Shown here: piece after piece, positions 42,071-50,009 of the stretch
How the letters are laid out: every line of letters starts with the position of its first letter
Position numbering within the stretch: the first letter of the stretch is position 1
Source of the DNA: Acidaminococcaceae bacterium
GTDB lineage: Bacteria; Bacillota; Negativicutes; Acidaminococcales; Acidaminococcaceae
Assembly: GCA_022484685.1 (NCBI GenBank)
Contig: JAKVKY010000005.1
Span: forward strand, 17,530 to 81,529
Reading direction: 5' to 3'
Length of the DNA: 64,000 nucleotides
Position numbers and translations under genes: made by a program
The notes under the pieces: generated by a model
What the model was told of the DNA's origin: nothing
The model's input: the letters and a program-made list of their open reading frames with translations, nothing else
Database searches by the model: none

Positions 42071-45000
42071 TTAGCTTTGTTTTAACTGCACGCCCTTCAG
42101 CGTCCGCTGACGTTTCTTCGGGTCAATCTTATATTCCAGGTAGACCAGGATGCTGGTCAGACTCCAAGCCACCACCAGGTAAATCAGCGCCGTCACGATC
42201 AGGGGGAAGAAAGCCTCATAAGTACGGCTGCGGATAATATCGCTCATCTTGGTCAGGTCCTGGATGGCGATATAACCCACCACAGACGTCATCTTCATCA
42301 TGGAGATGAACTCTCCCGTGTACACCGGCAAAATATGTTTCAACGCCTGGGGCGTCACAATCTTGATAAAGGTCTGCACCTTGGAGAAGCCCATGGCATA
42401 CGCCGCTTCCAACTGTCCCTTATCCACGGCGTCAATACCGGTGCGCATCATCTCCGAGGTATAAGCGGCCATGTTGATGGCAAAAGCGATGATGGCCACG
42501 TACATCGGATTGATGCTCAGCTTGCCGAAGACGATATAGTACATGATCATGAGGAACACCACAAGAGGCGTGCCCTGCATGACCTTCACAAAAATCTTGG
42601 CCAGGGTGCTGAGGAACTTCTGCTCCGAACGCCGCAGCATGCAGACGCCGAAGCCCAGGACCGTACCCAAGATAGCGGCACAGATGGTAATAAAAATGGT
42701 AGTTTTTAGTCCGGCCAGTACCATCTTGTAGCGGTCTTCCACCAGGAAATTGCGGTGGAAACTTTCTTTGAGCCCCGCCATAAAGCTACTGTCTGCCGCC
42801 GGCTGTACTGTTTTCCTCACCACGGCCACCACACCACCGTCATAAGTAGGCTCACTAAAGAGCAGGCTCTGCTTACGTTCCTCCGTGATGCTGACTGCAC
42901 CAAACATAAGGTCCGACTTATGAGCTACCACGGAAGGAATAGCAGCGTCAAAATTCATATTCTGCAGCTCTACCGTGTAGCCGGCGTCCTGCAGGATCTG
43001 GGTGACCAGGGCCGTCTCATAGCCCACAATCTTACCGTTACGGACATAAACCATCGGCTCGCTTTCCGCAGCCACGGCACAACGGATCGTGCCTTTGCTG
43101 CCGGTCTTGGTCGCCGGCATCTGCTTGGCCTTTTCATCACTGCCAAACCAGATTTGATCTAACTTCTTTAAAGTCCCGTCCTGTTTATAACGCTTCAGAC
43201 CTGCATCCAGGGCCGCCTTAATCTCCGGTCTGTCCTTGCTGATGCCCACGCCATATTGTACCTTAACCACCGGAGCGTGGATATAACCAAGTTCGGTGTC
43301 TTTGCTGGTCATGTTCCGGGCCACGGGTTCATCATCGAAGAAGCCTTCAATCTTGCCACTTTTTAAAGCTTCGATACAATCGGCATAGGTGTTGTACTGA
43401 CTATAAGTAGATTTAGGCAAAACCTTTTTGGTCACAGCTTCAAAGATGGTTCCGGTCAACACCGCTACCGGTTTACCGTTCAATGCCGCCACCGTCTTAT
43501 AGGTCAACTGGTCCTGAGGAGAGGTCGCCCCCGCGGCCGCAGCCGTACCGGCGGCTGCTTTCCTGACCACCAGTACCAGACCGCTCTTATAATCAGATTC
43601 GGAGAAGAGGAGGCTCTGCTTACGTTCCTCGGTAATGCTCACGGCGCCAAAAAGCACCTGGGCTTTGCCGCTGGCCACGGAAGGAATGACAGCGTTAAAA
43701 TCCATGGGCTGCAGCACCACAGTATAACCGGCGTCCTGGAGGATGTCGGTTACCAGGCTGGCTTCGTAGCCCACCAGTTTACCATTGGCAATATAAGCCA
43801 GGGGCGGATTTTCTGCCGCCACGGCGCAAATTACGGTACCCTTGCTGCCGGTCTTAGCTGCCGGCATCACTTTTAGACTGTCGTCCGAACCGAACCAGAT
43901 CTGGTCCAGCTTTTTTAAAGTGCCATCCTCTTTATATTTCTTGATGCCTGCATCCAGGACTTGTTTTAAATCCGGTCTGCTCTTACTGATCCCGATACCC
44001 AGCTGGTCCGGCATCACCGCTTCTTTAAGATAGCCGATCTCGGGATTGGTACGCTGCATCTCCCGAGCCACGGGCTCGTCGCATAAAAAACCTTCCACCT
44101 TACCGGTCTTTAAGGCGGTCAGGCAGTCCGTATAAGTATTGTAATAATTGTAAGGAGACTTGGGCAGATATTGCTCCGTATGCCGGTCCAGCAACATCCC
44201 CGTTACCACGGCCATGGTCTTGCCATTAGCCTCGGCGATAGACTTGTAGGCCAGATCCGAGTTATCGGCAGCCTTGGCATTAGTACCACCGGCAGCCGTG
44301 GTCTTGGCATCAGCCCCTGCCCATTCCGATTTACGGATCATCACGGCAGCATAACTGGTGCAGTAAGGTTTACTGAAGGCAATCTTCTGCAGCCGTTCCG
44401 GGGTTTCATTCAGATTGGCCAGGACCATGTCCACCTTCCCTGTTTCCAAGGCCGCCACCAGGGAATCGTAGTTCATGATCTTAAACTCCGGCCGCTTACC
44501 CAGTGCCGTCGCCAGACGCCAGGACAGTTCAATATCGTAGCCGGTCAATTTATTGTTGAACATAAAAGTCCAGGGAGGCACCAAACCGCTGGTGCCAATG
44601 GTGATAACCGGCAGGGATGTATCATCCTTCGCTACGCCCGCCGGCAGCTGCTGGTCTTTTTTCCCCAGCCAGCGCTCTTTCATCTCCGGCAGGATCCCGT
44701 CCGCCTCTAACTTGTCCAGCTGGGCGTTAACTTTCTGCAAAAGTTCCGTATTTTTCTTATTAATGCCGATACCGATCTTATAGGTACCATAATTTTGGGG
44801 AAGGATCATCATCTCCGGCATGTTCCGGACCGCAATCTCCATGATGTCCCGGTCATAAGCCACCGCGTCCACCTTTTTACTCCGCAAGGCCTCGTAGCCG
44901 TCCACATCCACAATAAACATCTGGAGATGACTCTTGTTAAAAACTTTATGACTTTCCATCTCCGAAGCACTGCCCTGACTGACCCCGATGGTTACCCCGG

Positions 45001-45160
45001 GCTTATTTAAATCCTGCAGGCTGGTAAATTTTTTCTCCTGCGGACCACTGCAGCCAAAAAGCAGGCCGGTGGTCACTATAACAAGCAGCCCTAACAAGAG
45101 TTGATGTACAAAATATGCTCTTGTCGCCGGCATCCGGCCCGTCAAACACGTTATCTTCAT
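42071..45160 (-). CDS. Amino-acid ABC permease with multiple fused solute-binding units
   Basis: A 1029-residue lipoprotein (lipobox LFGC, Cys37). After the anchor comes a C-terminal SBP half (about 45-167), two complete SBP_bac_3 units (about 185-425 and 440-690), an N-terminal SBP half (about 690-790), then a GlnP/HisM permease domain (about 800-1029; MQGTPLVVFLMIMYY, GFSKVQTF). So the SBP repeat register is rotated: the outer halves may combine into a third unit. Each unit has SITEERKQSLLFSE-type ligand arginine regions and DEPVAR loops. Several tethered receptors per transporter raise capture of scarce substrate. AGAGGTTG precedes the ATG. The symporter gene ends 17 bases upstream. Confidence 0.9.
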   Translation of the reverse strand: MKITCLTGRMPATRAYFVHQLLLGLLVIVTTGLLFGCSGPQEKKFTSLQDLNKPGVTIGVSQGSASEMESHKVFNKSHLQMFIVDVDGYEALRSKKVDAVAYDRDIMEIAVRNMPEMMILPQNYGTYKIGIGINKKNTELLQKVNAQLDKLEADGILPEMKERWLGKKDQQLPAGVAKDDTSLPVITIGTSGLVPPWTFMFNNKLTGYDIELSWRLATALGKRPEFKIMNYDSLVAALETGKVDMVLANLNETPERLQKIAFSKPYCTSYAAVMIRKSEWAGADAKTTAAGGTNAKAADNSDLAYKSIAEANGKTMAVVTGMLLDRHTEQYLPKSPYNYYNTYTDCLTALKTGKVEGFLCDEPVAREMQRTNPEIGYLKEAVMPDQLGIGISKSRPDLKQVLDAGIKKYKEDGTLKKLDQIWFGSDDSLKVMPAAKTGSKGTVICAVAAENPPLAYIANGKLVGYEASLVTDILQDAGYTVVLQPMDFNAVIPSVASGKAQVLFGAVSITEERKQSLLFSESDYKSGLVLVVRKAAAGTAAAAGATSPQDQLTYKTVAALNGKPVAVLTGTIFEAVTKKVLPKSTYSQYNTYADCIEALKSGKIEGFFDDEPVARNMTSKDTELGYIHAPVVKVQYGVGISKDRPEIKAALDAGLKRYKQDGTLKKLDQIWFGSDEKAKQMPATKTGSKGTIRCAVAAESEPMVYVRNGKIVGYETALVTQILQDAGYTVELQNMNFDAAIPSVVAHKSDLMFGAVSITEERKQSLLFSEPTYDGGVVAVVRKTVQPAADSSFMAGLKESFHRNFLVEDRYKMVLAGLKTTIFITICAAILGTVLGFGVCMLRRSEQKFLSTLAKIFVKVMQGTPLVVFLMIMYYIVFGKLSINPMYVAIIAFAINMAAYTSEMMRTGIDAVDKGQLEAAYAMGFSKVQTFIKIVTPQALKHILPVYTGEFISMMKMTSVVGYIAIQDLTKMSDIIRSRTYEAFFPLIVTALIYLVVAWSLTSILVYLEYKIDPKKRQRTLKGVQLKQS

Positions 45161-45177
45161 AGCGCCGCAACCTCTCT

Positions 45178-46785
45178 TTAAACTTCTTTTCTGAGTATCT
45201 CCTGCTTGAGCATACCCACGGAATCAGCCACGATACCCAGCCCGGCCATACCGCTCCAGACACTGGTAGCCGTACCTTTAAAGTCCAGCAGTTGGTCTAA
45301 AGGGATGGCCAGTACCAAGGCTTCTGTGGGAATACCTAACTGTAAACACAAGATGGTCAGACTAATCACATCACCGCCGGCGGAAGACGGCTGTCCGGCC
45401 ATGGACAGCATCCCGGACATGATAATCGCCACCAGCAGCCAGGAAGGATTAATAGGCACGCCGTACATCTCGGCCATGGTCAGGGAAATCACCATGTAGG
45501 CAATGGCTGCCCCCGGCTTAAACATGGCCTGCATCAGCGGGATACCTAAATCCGTTAATTTTTGGGAAACACCCAGTTCCTTGTTACAGCAGTGGGAATT
45601 GCTGCTAAACGCCGCGGCGGAAGAACCGGTGGAAAAAGCAATGATATATGTAGGCAAAAGTTTTTTAAAGATCAGGCTGGGGGAAACATGGCCGGTATAA
45701 GCCAGCCGCAGAGTAAAGTAGATCTGCACCAGGAATTCCACGCCCCACGCCAGCAGAAAAATCTTCAGGAGCAGGGATGTAGGAATATTGATGCCGCTGA
45801 TAATCATATTCAGCACACAGACAAAGACAATGTACGGTGTCAGCACGCTGACACTGTTCATGCCTGTAAGCACGATATTATTAATCTGTCCCACATCCGT
45901 AAGCACATTTTCCGTCTGCTTGCCCAGCATGAGCATGATCAGACCCGAGCACACGGCCAGGAAGATAATCTGCAATGAATTCCCTTTTAAGAACGGAGAA
46001 GCAATATCTCCGGGGACAATGTCCAGAAGCAATTTCCATAGCTGCTTGACGATACCGGCGCCGTTCACGGCGCCGTAGAAGTCCACGGGATAAAACCACA
46101 AAGCCACCGCCAGGGTCACCAGCAGGGTGCCAAAGGTCCACAGCAGCGCCCGGCCCACCAGCCGTTTGCCTACGGTACTGAGAAAGGCCATATCGCCGAT
46201 ACCCACAATACCCCAGAGCATGCTGAAGAAAACGATGACGCCGGCTAACAGTCCCATCAGACGCATAAAAGCATCAAAAAGCGGCGTCAGGATATCCTGG
46301 GACAGGACCTTCAGGCTCGCCGGATCTACCAGCTTTAAGCAGAACTCCCCGATAATCACAGCCAGGACGATGGAAAGCATCAAGGGGATAACCGGATTCA
46401 GCTTTTTACGGCGGGGCTGCAGCACCAGCCTGTTCACACCGTTATCGTAGTAATAAGCAGGGGACAGTCCCAGATTAGCCAGCAAGTTCTTGGAGATGCT
46501 GAGGTCGCTAAACTCGGCGTCCTCTTTTTCATAAGGGTTTACTCTTGCTCCCACCACCTGCAACTCCACAAAAGGACGCCCCAGGCGCGTACCACCGGTG
46601 ACGGCGCACACAGCACTCTCCGACAATTGTACCTGCCACTGCCACAATACGTCTTCCACGGACAGGCACAGCCTGAGAATTTGTTTTTGGTCTACATTTA
46701 TCTCTTGCAGATAGTCGTGCAATTTAGTGGAAATTATATCGATATTGACATTGGTCAATGCCCAATTACCATAAAATTTTTGCAC
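45178..46785 (-). CDS. DAACS-type cation symporter with N-terminal degenerate RsbW-like domain
   Basis: A 535-residue protein. Residues 1-120 are soluble and align with the RsbW-like fold of the cluster: LSVEDVLWQWQ (N-box helix, Asn lost), GARVNPY (G1 strand, Asp lost, NP kept), LSISKNLLANLG (G2 helix) and DNGVNRLVL (last strand). The rest is a dicarboxylate/amino acid:cation symporter with about eight helices and two hairpins: FSTGSSAAAFSSNSH resembles HP1 and SMAGQPSSAGG HP2. The NMDGT motif of typical members is replaced (MFKPGAAIAY), so the Na+ site differs. GTG at 46785 lies eight bases after GGGGG; an earlier GTG at 46815 is poorer. First gene of the cluster. Confidence 0.85.
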   Translation of the reverse strand: MQKFYGNWALTNVNIDIISTKLHDYLQEINVDQKQILRLCLSVEDVLWQWQVQLSESAVCAVTGGTRLGRPFVELQVVGARVNPYEKEDAEFSDLSISKNLLANLGLSPAYYYDNGVNRLVLQPRRKKLNPVIPLMLSIVLAVIIGEFCLKLVDPASLKVLSQDILTPLFDAFMRLMGLLAGVIVFFSMLWGIVGIGDMAFLSTVGKRLVGRALLWTFGTLLVTLAVALWFYPVDFYGAVNGAGIVKQLWKLLLDIVPGDIASPFLKGNSLQIIFLAVCSGLIMLMLGKQTENVLTDVGQINNIVLTGMNSVSVLTPYIVFVCVLNMIISGINIPTSLLLKIFLLAWGVEFLVQIYFTLRLAYTGHVSPSLIFKKLLPTYIIAFSTGSSAAAFSSNSHCCNKELGVSQKLTDLGIPLMQAMFKPGAAIAYMVISLTMAEMYGVPINPSWLLVAIIMSGMLSMAGQPSSAGGDVISLTILCLQLGIPTEALVLAIPLDQLLDFKGTATSVWSGMAGLGIVADSVGMLKQEILRKEV

Positions 46786-46904
46786 AGGATTTACCCCCAC
46801 AGCTTTTATCGTCACGCCTATTTTTTTCTTTATATAAATTAAGCGTAAAAATACATTCTTACCACTTAATAATAGGCTAAATAGCTCTTAAAATCAAGAA
46901 AAAG

Positions 46905-46932
46905 TTACAGCCGGGAAAAAATATGTTAAAAT
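46905..46932 (+). promoter_or_regulatory. Putative promoter of the glycerate kinase gene
   Basis: Extended -10 TGT TAAAAT (46924-46932) with a weak -35 TTACAG about 16 bases upstream. The other 220 bases between the divergent genes are AT-rich without further signals. Confidence 0.5.
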
Positions 46933-47007
46933 TAAAATAAAGGTTACACTTGGCCTGATTTTGCTCCTAACAAAACCGCAAAAATTACTATTCCAGGAGG
47001 CGTTGCT

Positions 47008-48279
47008 ATGAACCTGCGCGCAGAAGCCCTAAAAATTATGGAAGCTGCCCTGGCCGCCGTCCAGCCGGAAGCTGCCGTACGTCAGGCCCTAAAAGACTTA
47101 CGCCCCCAGCCGGATGGTAAGCTGCTACTGCTGGCCGTAGGTAAAGCTGCCTGGAAGATGGCCCGGGCCGCGCAAGCAGAACTGCCGGCCAGGATCAGCA
47201 GCGGTCTGGTCCTTACTAAATATGGCTACCGGTTCGGGCCGCTGCCGGGTCTAACCTGCCTGGAAGCAGGGCATCCCGTTCCGGATGCTCAGTCCTGTGC
47301 CGCCACGGAACAAGCCTTACATCTGGTACAAAACCTTTCTGGCCGTGACACGGTGCTTTTCTTACTTTCCGGCGGCGGCAGCGCCCTTTTGGAAAAACCC
47401 CTGGTCAGTTTAGCCGAGCTGCAGGATATTACGCAACAGCTTTTAAACTGCGGCGCGTCCATCCGGGAAATCAACACCATCAGAAAAAGATTATCCGCCG
47501 TCAAAGGCGGCAGGCTGGCTTTAGCCTGTGCACCAGCTCATATTTTTACCGTGGTCCTTTCGGATATTCCCGGTGACCCGCTGGACATGATTGCCAGCGG
47601 CCCCGCCTATCCTGATAGTTCTACCTGCGCCCAGGCTGTCGGCATCGCTCAAAAATATCACCTGCAGCTGTCTGCTGCCGCCTGGGACCTGCTGCGCCGG
47701 GAAACACCCAAGACGCTGGCTAACGTGGAAACACATGTTACCGGTAACGTACAGCTTTTAGCAGCAGCCGCCGCCACAGCCTGTGCCCGGTTAGGTTACC
47801 AGCCCCGGATTCTGACTACCACCCTGGAGGAAGAAGCTCAGGCTGCAGGCCGTCAGCTGGCTGTCCTGGCCCGGGAGCAGTCTGCATGCCTGCAGAACCA
47901 AGCCTTTATCTGCGGCGGCGAAACGGTGGTCAAAGTGACAGGCACCGGCAAGGGCGGCCGCAATCAGGAACTTGCCCTCAGTGCCGCCGCCGGACTGGCC
48001 GGCCTCCGGGATGCAGCTATTTTTAGTTTTAGCAGTGACGGTACCGATGGCCCTACCGATGCCGCCGGCGGTTTCGTAGACGGAAACACTGCCGCCAGTT
48101 TACGGCAGGCCGGTCTTGATCCAGCCCTTAGTCTACGTAACCATGATTCCTATCACGCTTTGAAAAAAATCGGGGCGCTGCTCCACACAGGACCCACCGG
48201 TACGAACGTCAACGACCTGAGTATCCTTTTACTAAAAAAGAGCGCGCAGACTGAAAGCTGCTGCCGCTGCCATAACTAA
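47008..48279 (+). CDS. Glycerate 2-kinase type-2 family (MOFRL domain)
   Basis: A 423-residue enzyme of the class II glycerate kinase family (GckA/TtuD), phosphorylating D-glycerate with ATP to a phosphoglycerate. The N-terminal DUF4147 domain has LLLAVGKAAWKMA and FLLSGGGSALLEKP; VVLSDIPGDP follows; the C-terminal MOFRL motif is GGRNQELAL and SDGTDGPTDAAGG. Length is slightly short of the 430-450 norm. AGGAGGCG precedes the ATG. The gene is divergent from the transporter cluster and ends in a bidirectional terminator. Confidence 0.92.
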   Translation: MNLRAEALKIMEAALAAVQPEAAVRQALKDLRPQPDGKLLLLAVGKAAWKMARAAQAELPARISSGLVLTKYGYRFGPLPGLTCLEAGHPVPDAQSCAATEQALHLVQNLSGRDTVLFLLSGGGSALLEKPLVSLAELQDITQQLLNCGASIREINTIRKRLSAVKGGRLALACAPAHIFTVVLSDIPGDPLDMIASGPAYPDSSTCAQAVGIAQKYHLQLSAAAWDLLRRETPKTLANVETHVTGNVQLLAAAAATACARLGYQPRILTTTLEEEAQAAGRQLAVLAREQSACLQNQAFICGGETVVKVTGTGKGGRNQELALSAAAGLAGLRDAAIFSFSSDGTDGPTDAAGGFVDGNTAASLRQAGLDPALSLRNHDSYHALKKIGALLHTGPTGTNVNDLSILLLKKSAQTESCCRCHN

Positions 48280-48292
48280 ATCCAATCCCAAA

Positions 48293-48341
48293 AAAGTGCA
48301 CCTCCCATGTTATTTTTGTCTAACATGCGGAGGTGCACTTT
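48293..48341. terminator. Bidirectional terminator between the glycerate kinase and putP genes
   Basis: A long hairpin: AAAGTGCACCTCC (48293-48305) with GGAGGTGCACTTT (48329-48341), continued by CATGTTA/TAACATG with one bulged C. The minus strand runs on into TTTTTT, so it chiefly serves putP. Confidence 0.85.
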
Positions 48342-48363
48342 CATCTTTGCAGGCACGCTGAGC

Positions 48364-49854
48364 TTAATCTTTCTGAGCGCACAGCGCCGCAGCTTCGTCG
48401 TATTTATCCGTAATATCCTTGGCCGGTTCCTTGTCCAGGATGCTCACCACGTAAATAGCGATACAGGACAGGATAAAGCCCGGCACGATCTCGTACAGGC
48501 CGGTAAAGGCCATCAGGTTCTTCCATAACAAGACGGTGACGCCGCCTACCACGATACCGGCAATGGCGCCGTTAGCCGTCATGCGTCTCCAGAAGAGGGA
48601 GAAGATGACCAGGGGACCGAAGGCCGCGCCAAAACCTGCCCAGGCATAAGCCACGATGGTCAGGATCATGCTGTCCGGATCCAGAGCCAGGAACAGGGAC
48701 AAGGCGGAAACCACGATGATCATGATACGGGATACCATGACCAGTTCCTTATCATCAGCCTGGGGCCGGATCAAAGTCTTGTAAAAATCTGTGGTGAAAG
48801 AAGACGCCGCAACTAACAGCTGACTGTCCGAGGTACTCATGATGGCGCCCAGGATACCGCTGGTCACGATGCCCGCAAAAAACGGATTATAGAAAATCGA
48901 ACTCATCTTTAAGAACACGGTCTCAGCAGCGCTGCCCTGGAGCACATCCCCCAGGTATACACGGCCTACCAGACCTACGCTGACCGCCATGGACAGGGAA
49001 ATGATAACCCAGGTCATGGCAATACGGGTGGCCTGTTTAATATCCTTAGGCGAATGGATGGCCATGAAGCGGACCAGGATATGTGGCTGTCCAAAATAAC
49101 CCAGGCCCCAGGCCAGCAGAGAGATAATGGCTACCAGGGAAAGTTCCTTGCTGGTCGCCTCGGTGAACATGCTGAAATAATTAGGGTTGATGTTGCTGAG
49201 ACGGTTGATGGTCTCACCGACGCCGCCCAGCTTATAAGCCGCGGTCACCGGCACCACCAGCACGGAGAAGAACATCAAAAAGCCCTGGAACAAGTCCGTC
49301 CAGCACACGGCGGCAAAACCGCCCATCAGCGTATAAAAGACCACGATGCCGGCGGTGATGAACAGCGCCAGGGTGTAGTCCATGCCGAAAGCCGTGTTAA
49401 ACAGCTTGCCACCGGCTACGAAGCTGGAAGAAGTATAAATTAAGAAGAAAATAAAAATGAAAACGGCAGATACCATCCTGATTCTCTGGCTGGCATCGTT
49501 GAAACGGTTCTCAAAATATTCCGGCAGGGTAATAGAATTTTTCACTACCTGGGTAAAGATACGCAGGCGTCTGGCAATCCAAATCCAGTTAGCCCAGGTA
49601 CCCAGGGCCAGGCCGATGGCAATCCAGAAAGCGCTCATGCCGGACAGATAGGCATAACCGGGCAGACCCATCAGCATCCAGCCGCTCATATCGCTGGCTT
49701 CGGCGCTCATACTGGTAACCCAGGGTCCCAGCTGCCGCCCGCCTAGAACATAACCTTCCAGGTCTTCTTTCTTGTTAAAGGTGCCAAAGCCCACGGCTAC
49801 CAATACCACAAAGTACAGTACCAGGGCAATTAATGTTCCCGTTTCAATATGCAT
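48364..49854 (-). CDS. putP: Sodium/proline symporter PutP
   Basis: A 496-residue sodium:solute symporter with about 13 membrane helices. The PutP-type start SAEASDMSGWMLMGLPG (helix 2 region), GYFGQPHILVRFMA and SSFTTDFYKTL followed later by AWAGFGAAFGPL correspond to the Na+/proline symporter. Proline is the likely substrate for an amino-acid fermenter, but other solutes cannot be excluded. No put catabolic genes are near. GAGGGG-type SD lies upstream of the ATG. Monocistronic. Confidence 0.92.
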   Translation of the reverse strand: MHIETGTLIALVLYFVVLVAVGFGTFNKKEDLEGYVLGGRQLGPWVTSMSAEASDMSGWMLMGLPGYAYLSGMSAFWIAIGLALGTWANWIWIARRLRIFTQVVKNSITLPEYFENRFNDASQRIRMVSAVFIFIFFLIYTSSSFVAGGKLFNTAFGMDYTLALFITAGIVVFYTLMGGFAAVCWTDLFQGFLMFFSVLVVPVTAAYKLGGVGETINRLSNINPNYFSMFTEATSKELSLVAIISLLAWGLGYFGQPHILVRFMAIHSPKDIKQATRIAMTWVIISLSMAVSVGLVGRVYLGDVLQGSAAETVFLKMSSIFYNPFFAGIVTSGILGAIMSTSDSQLLVAASSFTTDFYKTLIRPQADDKELVMVSRIMIIVVSALSLFLALDPDSMILTIVAYAWAGFGAAFGPLVIFSLFWRRMTANGAIAGIVVGGVTVLLWKNLMAFTGLYEIVPGFILSCIAIYVVSILDKEPAKDITDKYDEAAALCAQKD

Positions 49855-49944
49855 GTAACAACAACCCCTCTTCTAATATGGATACAAATATTTTTTATTA
49901 TACAATGATTAGCGTCTGCCTTGCAAGGACCAATTGACCTTGTA

Positions 49945-49980
49945 AATAAAAAAGCCGGACGTCAATGATACATCCGGCTT
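49945..49980 (-). terminator. Terminator after the P-type ATPase gene
   Basis: AAGCCGGA (49952-49959) pairs with TCCGGCTT (49973-49980); on the minus strand it is followed by a run of Ts. Confidence 0.82.
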
Positions 49981-50009
49981 AAATAAACACGATAATATTA
50001 TGACCATGG

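Noticed and set aside
40462..45160. Repeated segments taken as a mobile element
   Set aside because: The repeats follow protein domain borders in transporter genes; no transposase, terminal inverted repeats or target duplications are seen.
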